NCBI GenBank assembly: GCA_902784675.1
Contig: CACZVR010000007.1
Span: 1-42,696, forward strand
DNA: 42,696 bases
Direction: 5' to 3'
DNA from: an uncultured Bacteroidales bacterium
Lineage (GTDB): Bacteria > Bacteroidota > Bacteroidia > Bacteroidales > Muribaculaceae
Both the position numbers and the translations under genes were made by a program. This document shows, in pieces, positions 39,315-42,696 of this stretch. Below the pieces are notes generated by a model that was not told the origin of the DNA, ran no database searches, and worked only from the letters and a program-made list of their open reading frames with translations. Position 1 is the first letter of the stretch; every line of letters begins with the position of its first letter.

Positions 39315-40727
39315 TTAATCCACAATTTGTTTGGAGTAGGTGATTTTTGTCTTTGCCCTATCAAGCAATAGTTTCACTATCGCCGGACGCGATACCATGG
39401 GCGAAATCTTGGTCACTGTGGTAGTGGTACCGCTGCTGTAGTAATAGGAAGTGGGATAGGTGTAGTAGGTCACATCAACCGGGGTGATGGTGAAGTTAAA
39501 ATCATCCTCGGTGGCAATACCGCCCTGATTGTTGATGATGTTGAGCACATAGTTGCGCAGTCCCGAGAAAACATATTTCTTGCTGGATGCGTCATACACG
39601 GCATAGAACGAGTCCTTGTTGTTGGCGAGGCTGTCGCCGTTGATGAAGTTCTCCTTCTTGGACGTCTTGACCATGAGCAGATAGGTAGGCGGCTGGATAT
39701 TGTACTCGGTTTCGGGGATGCTCACCGGCAACTCCAGCGAGAGCGAATTGATGATCGCCTGGTTGATGCCGACATTGGCTTTATACTTGTCGATGATGTC
39801 CTGGATGGGGAAGCGCACCTGCACCTCATAGCCCGCAGGCGCAGCAATCACGGCTTCTCCCCTATCCACCATGGCAGTGACAGCATCGTCGATGTCATAG
39901 TGGATGATGTTGTCCGAGATGATCTCGGGTGTCGAGGCCAGATAGGACTGAGCACGACTGTAGACGGTATCGGTGCCGTCGTCTTTTTTGCCTTTCTGGC
40001 GATAATACACGTCAAACTCGGTGGCCTTGATGTTCAGCACATGACCGCTACCATAGCTGTTGGTGATGTAGATGCCCGGGAAAACATCGGCAAACGCCCT
40101 GGGCGAAGCAAACTTCTCAGGATTGCTGACGAACGTGTTAAACAAGTCGCGCGCCAACTGGGTGGGCATGGGAATGGAAATCACACGCACAGTGTCATAC
40201 TCGGCAGTACCCGATACATAGGACGTGGAAACTTCCATCCATCCCGATGTGGGAGAATAGGGCTCCGAGGCCAGCAGATCATCGCTATTGTAGTAGCCCG
40301 TCGGATCAAAGTCACTAAAGATGGGAGTGGGCAAAGCCTGGTTGAGGCCATACACGTCAAGACGCATCGGTGCCTGCGGGTCACCAGTGTAGCCATTGCT
40401 ATAAGGCAGCCTGAGCTTCAAACGGCAGGAATCAATCAACTCGGCCGTGACACCAGTCGTGTCGATGTTGGCTGCAGGCATCCACATGGTGACCGCCGAC
40501 GCGGTGAGCGAGCCGTAGCCATCGGCTTGAAGCGCGCCCAGCATCTTTGTGCTGGTGCGCATCTGCACGCGGTCATTGTGCACCGAGTGCCCTGTGATGA
40601 CAAATGAAGAATCTTCAATGATTGACGACACGCTATCGGTAATCGTCACACCGATGGTATCGTCGGTACATGCATACAAGCCAAGCAGCATTGCCGCCGC
40701 AAGTATCACATTGAACAATTGTCTCAT
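39315..40727 (-). CDS. DUF4270 lipoprotein
   Basis: The protein has 470 residues. The lipoprotein signal MRQLFNVILAAAMLLGLYAC puts the acylated Cys at residue 20. The sequence TDDTIGVTITDSVSSIIEDSSFVITG, then KMLGALQADGYGSLTASAVTMW, and GWMEVS are the usual DUF4270 features: a beta-rich domain found on Bacteroidetes lipoproteins. A predicted exterior or periplasmic position follows from the signal. Its function is not known; it may take part in surface or carbohydrate handling. In Bacteroidales a DUF4270 gene is often found next to the single-domain glycogen synthase, as here (66 bp apart, same strand), so the two are likely co-transcribed. Confidence 0.88.
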   Translation of the reverse strand: MRQLFNVILAAAMLLGLYACTDDTIGVTITDSVSSIIEDSSFVITGHSVHNDRVQMRTSTKMLGALQADGYGSLTASAVTMWMPAANIDTTGVTAELIDSCRLKLRLPYSNGYTGDPQAPMRLDVYGLNQALPTPIFSDFDPTGYYNSDDLLASEPYSPTSGWMEVSTSYVSGTAEYDTVRVISIPMPTQLARDLFNTFVSNPEKFASPRAFADVFPGIYITNSYGSGHVLNIKATEFDVYYRQKGKKDDGTDTVYSRAQSYLASTPEIISDNIIHYDIDDAVTAMVDRGEAVIAAPAGYEVQVRFPIQDIIDKYKANVGINQAIINSLSLELPVSIPETEYNIQPPTYLLMVKTSKKENFINGDSLANNKDSFYAVYDASSKKYVFSGLRNYVLNIINNQGGIATEDDFNFTITPVDVTYYTYPTSYYYSSGTTTTVTKISPMVSRPAIVKLLLDRAKTKITYSKQIVD

Positions 40728-40793
40728 ATTCTCGAAATGAAAAGTGCAGTTTATTTGAAGAATATCAAAAAACTCGTCAAGATGGGGAGAAGA

Positions 40794-41597
40794 TCAATCA
40801 AAAAGTGAATCATAGAACGGCTTCACCTTCTGGAGATCGGCATCTTCCATGAGCTGCAAACGAGGCATATCGCCTGCAGCAGCAAGCACAGCATCACTCA
40901 CGCCATCCTCACACTGGATGACTGCATCACAGTAATTGAGGGAATAAGTCATGAGCTCATCCAGATTCAATTCTTTACCCATGATGGGCTTGAGCGCGTT
41001 CTTGGGGATACCATCCATGTGCATCTTCTCAGCCAAACGGGAATTGATCGGGCCGGCTATCTCCTCGTTGCACAGCGCGGTCACAATCTTGGCGTCACGG
41101 AAGGAGGGATCGTCGCCGTACAAGGTGCGGATGTAAACCGGTGCAAGTGCCGAAATCCAACCAGTGCACTGGATGATGTCGGGCATCCAACGCATCTTGC
41201 GAATGGACTCGATGACCGCACGCACAAAGAACATGCTGCGCTCGTCATTGTCCTCGGGAGACACATTCATCTCCAACTCGTCGATGCGGTTGCTGGCAAA
41301 ATAATCCTCGTTATAGATGAAATATACCTGAAAATGCGCCTGTTGCAGAGTCGCTACCTTGATGATGAGAGGATGGTCGGTGTCATCAATGATCACATTC
41401 ATGCCCGACAGTCTGATCATCTCATGCAACTGGTTGCTGCGCTCGGCAATCATGCCATACTTGGGCATGAAGGTACGCTCTTCAATTCCATGCTCCTTGA
41501 TGGTTTGCGGCAGAAGCCTGCCGATCTGGGACAAACGCCTCTCGGGCACATAGGGTGCAATCTCCTGCGATATAAATAAGACTTTCTTTACGTCCAT
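40794..41597 (-). CDS. Glycogen/starch synthase-like protein, N-terminal catalytic domain only
   Basis: The protein has 267 residues, about half of a true GlgA (GT5, ~480). It begins MDVKKVLFISQEIAPYVPERRLSQIGRLLPQTIKEHG, which matches the first Rossmann domain of GT5 enzymes (the usual K-x-G-G-L site is replaced by E-R-R-L). PDIIQCTGWISALAPVYIRTLY parallels the D-x-x-H-x-H-D-W segment. The second Rossmann domain, which binds ADP-glucose, is absent. Because such short proteins are widespread in Bacteroidales, this is a family in its own right and not a recent truncation; its activity is unknown. It heads a likely operon with DUF4270 and shares a divergent promoter region with nagA. Confidence 0.85.
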   Translation of the reverse strand: MDVKKVLFISQEIAPYVPERRLSQIGRLLPQTIKEHGIEERTFMPKYGMIAERSNQLHEMIRLSGMNVIIDDTDHPLIIKVATLQQAHFQVYFIYNEDYFASNRIDELEMNVSPEDNDERSMFFVRAVIESIRKMRWMPDIIQCTGWISALAPVYIRTLYGDDPSFRDAKIVTALCNEEIAGPINSRLAEKMHMDGIPKNALKPIMGKELNLDELMTYSLNYCDAVIQCEDGVSDAVLAAAGDMPRLQLMEDADLQKVKPFYDSLFD

Positions 41598-41620
41598 GTC
41601 TTTTTCTTCTTAATTAAATG

Positions 41621-41628
41621 CAAAGATA
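41621..41628 (-). promoter_or_regulatory. -7 promoter element of the glycogen synthase-like gene
   Basis: On the minus strand this reads TATCTTTG (TAnnTTTG), 24 bp before the ATG at 41597. Confidence 0.65.
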
Positions 41629-41843
41629 GCAATTTTTTTCCTTTTAACCTCGAAATAATCGGCCCAATAGGAATTTTTTAAGTAAAAACATCAGGATTTT
41701 AACATCTTCTAATCATTTTTGAAGACCTTTCTAAACCCTTTTTGAACATGCCTGCGCAATGGAAAAACAAAAAATCATCCAAAATTTTCGTCAATAAATC
41801 AAAAAAAATGTAATCAACTTATACAACCTATTGAAAAACTGCG

Positions 41844-41851
41844 TATATTTG
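41844..41851 (+). promoter_or_regulatory. -7 promoter element of nagA
   Basis: TATATTTG matches TAnnTTTG, 31 bp before the ATG at 41882. The 41629-41843 part of the spacer is AT-rich with no other feature that I recognise. Confidence 0.6.
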
Positions 41852-41881
41852 CAACTTGAGTAAGGATAAAAAAGATTGGGA

Positions 41882-42696
41882 ATGTTGACACAGATTTACA
41901 ACGGTCAGGTGCTCACTCCCGAGGGTTGGGTGCGCGGTGGCTCGGTCATCATCGAGGACTCACGCATCAAGGAAGTGAGCAAGAGCAGCCGCCAACTCGA
42001 GGGAATGGACAAAGCCATCGACGCCCACAACATGTATGTGGTGCCCGGTGGCATTGACCTGCATTGCCATGGCGGTGGCGGCAGCGACTTCCAGGAGTGC
42101 ACCCGCGAAGCCTTTGAGACTGTGGCACAGACCCATCTGCGGCACGGCACAACCGCCATCTATGCCACTCTTTCCTCCTCACCCTTGGACATGATGGAAC
42201 GGGCCTGCCAGACCTGCGACGAGATGATGCGCGAGCCTGCATCGACCATCATGGGCATGCACATGGAGGGACCTTACTTCAACCCGAGCAAGGCCGGAGC
42301 CCAGATGCCCGAAGTCATCCGCATTCCTGACCCCACCGAATACCGCCACATCGTCGAGGACTTTGACTGCATGCGCCGCTGGTCCAGCGCACCCGAACTG
42401 CCTGGTGCCGTCGAGATGGGCAAGTACATCACCGGCAAGGGCATCATCGCCGCTATCGGTCACACCGCTGCCGAGTATCCTCAAGTCAAGGAAGCATGGG
42501 ACGCTGGCTACACCCTGGCGACCCATTTCTATAACGGCATGCCTGGATTCCACAACGTCCGCGAGTTCAAGCACGCCGGCACTGTCGAGAGCGTCTATCT
42601 GTTCGAGGACATGGCAGTCGAGGTCATTGCCGACGGCATACACGTCCCCTCCACCCTGCTCAACCTGGTCTATCACATCAAGGGCGTGGAACACAC
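41882..42696 (+). CDS. nagA: N-acetylglucosamine-6-phosphate deacetylase (3' end outside window)
   Basis: The first 271 residues of a ~390-residue enzyme are present; the frame is open to the window end. It removes the acetyl group of GlcNAc-6-phosphate in the cytoplasm, feeding amino-sugar catabolism or wall recycling. MLTQIYNGQVLTPEGWVRGG is the usual beta-sandwich opening. VVPGGIDLHCHGGGG near residue 59 holds the metal-binding H-x-H, MHMEGPYFNPSKAGA the metal-ligand Glu, AAIGHTAAEY a metal-ligand His, and THFYNGMPGFHNV the second. VIADGIHVPSTLL is the substrate region. It is divergent from the glycogen synthase-like gene. Confidence 0.95.
   Translation, partial: MLTQIYNGQVLTPEGWVRGGSVIIEDSRIKEVSKSSRQLEGMDKAIDAHNMYVVPGGIDLHCHGGGGSDFQECTREAFETVAQTHLRHGTTAIYATLSSSPLDMMERACQTCDEMMREPASTIMGMHMEGPYFNPSKAGAQMPEVIRIPDPTEYRHIVEDFDCMRRWSSAPELPGAVEMGKYITGKGIIAAIGHTAAEYPQVKEAWDAGYTLATHFYNGMPGFHNVREFKHAGTVESVYLFEDMAVEVIADGIHVPSTLLNLVYHIKGVEH

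Overview
The window is one chromosomal segment of a Bacteroidales bacterium. A gut member of the Prevotellaceae or Muribaculaceae is likely, but this is inferred from gene content and not tested. Evidence: promoters of the Bacteroidetes type (TTTG about 20 bp before TAnnTTTG) stand before most genes. There are DUF4270 and DUF4105 proteins, a gliding-motility/type IX secretion C-terminal domain, BspA-like DUF285 repeats, and an N-terminal-only glycogen synthase beside DUF4270. Both ends cut genes: a pyruvate:ferredoxin oxidoreductase on the left and an N-acetylglucosamine-6-phosphate deacetylase (nagA) on the right.

Layout: 1-6.75 kb holds the oxidoreductase, a decayed SUMF1/FGE-type fragment, a small Gln-rich protein, a TPR-membrane-HTH-like lipoprotein overlapping a secreted protein, and a GT23-like fucosyltransferase. 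6.78-9.2 kb holds a six-copy palindrome array, glnA and a repeat-rich spacer. 9.26-13.1 kb holds a dockerin-bearing secreted protein and a minus-strand fucose cluster (sugar-activating fusion enzyme, mutarotase, fucP). 13.2-14.8 kb is a tryptophan synthase beta-like gene preceded by a leader peptide with three tandem Trp codons, an apparent attenuator absent from ordinary ORF lists. 15.1-17.6 kb has a HerA-like ATPase and an HTH regulator. 17.6-18.7 kb is a 1.1-kb gene-free AT-rich block. 18.7-26.6 kb, on the minus strand, carries uvrA, a lytic transglycosylase, a gliding-type secreted protein and an 827-aa DUF285 surface protein. 26.9-34.8 kb, on the plus strand, carries a small cysteine-rich protein, the rod-shape operon mreB-mreC-mreD-mrdA-rodA and a DUF4105 (Lnb-like) gene. 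34.9-42.7 kb has secA, a hypothetical gene, tRNA-Thr(CGT), DUF4270, the glycogen synthase-like gene and nagA.

Two dispersed repeat families dominate the spacers. One is a 9-bp unit (GAAACGGAC, or TTTCGTCCG on the other strand) next to alternating CG/TG tracts, and it often lies beside transcription terminators. The other is built on CCTAAAGCCTAATG/TTAGGCTTTAGG; it lies between operon genes and supplies two stop codons. The most notable signals are the Trp-codon leader, the palindrome array at 6780-6888, the terminator-linked repeats and the nucleotidyltransferase-GHMP kinase fusion in the fucose cluster. All functions are read from sequence motifs; no database search was run.
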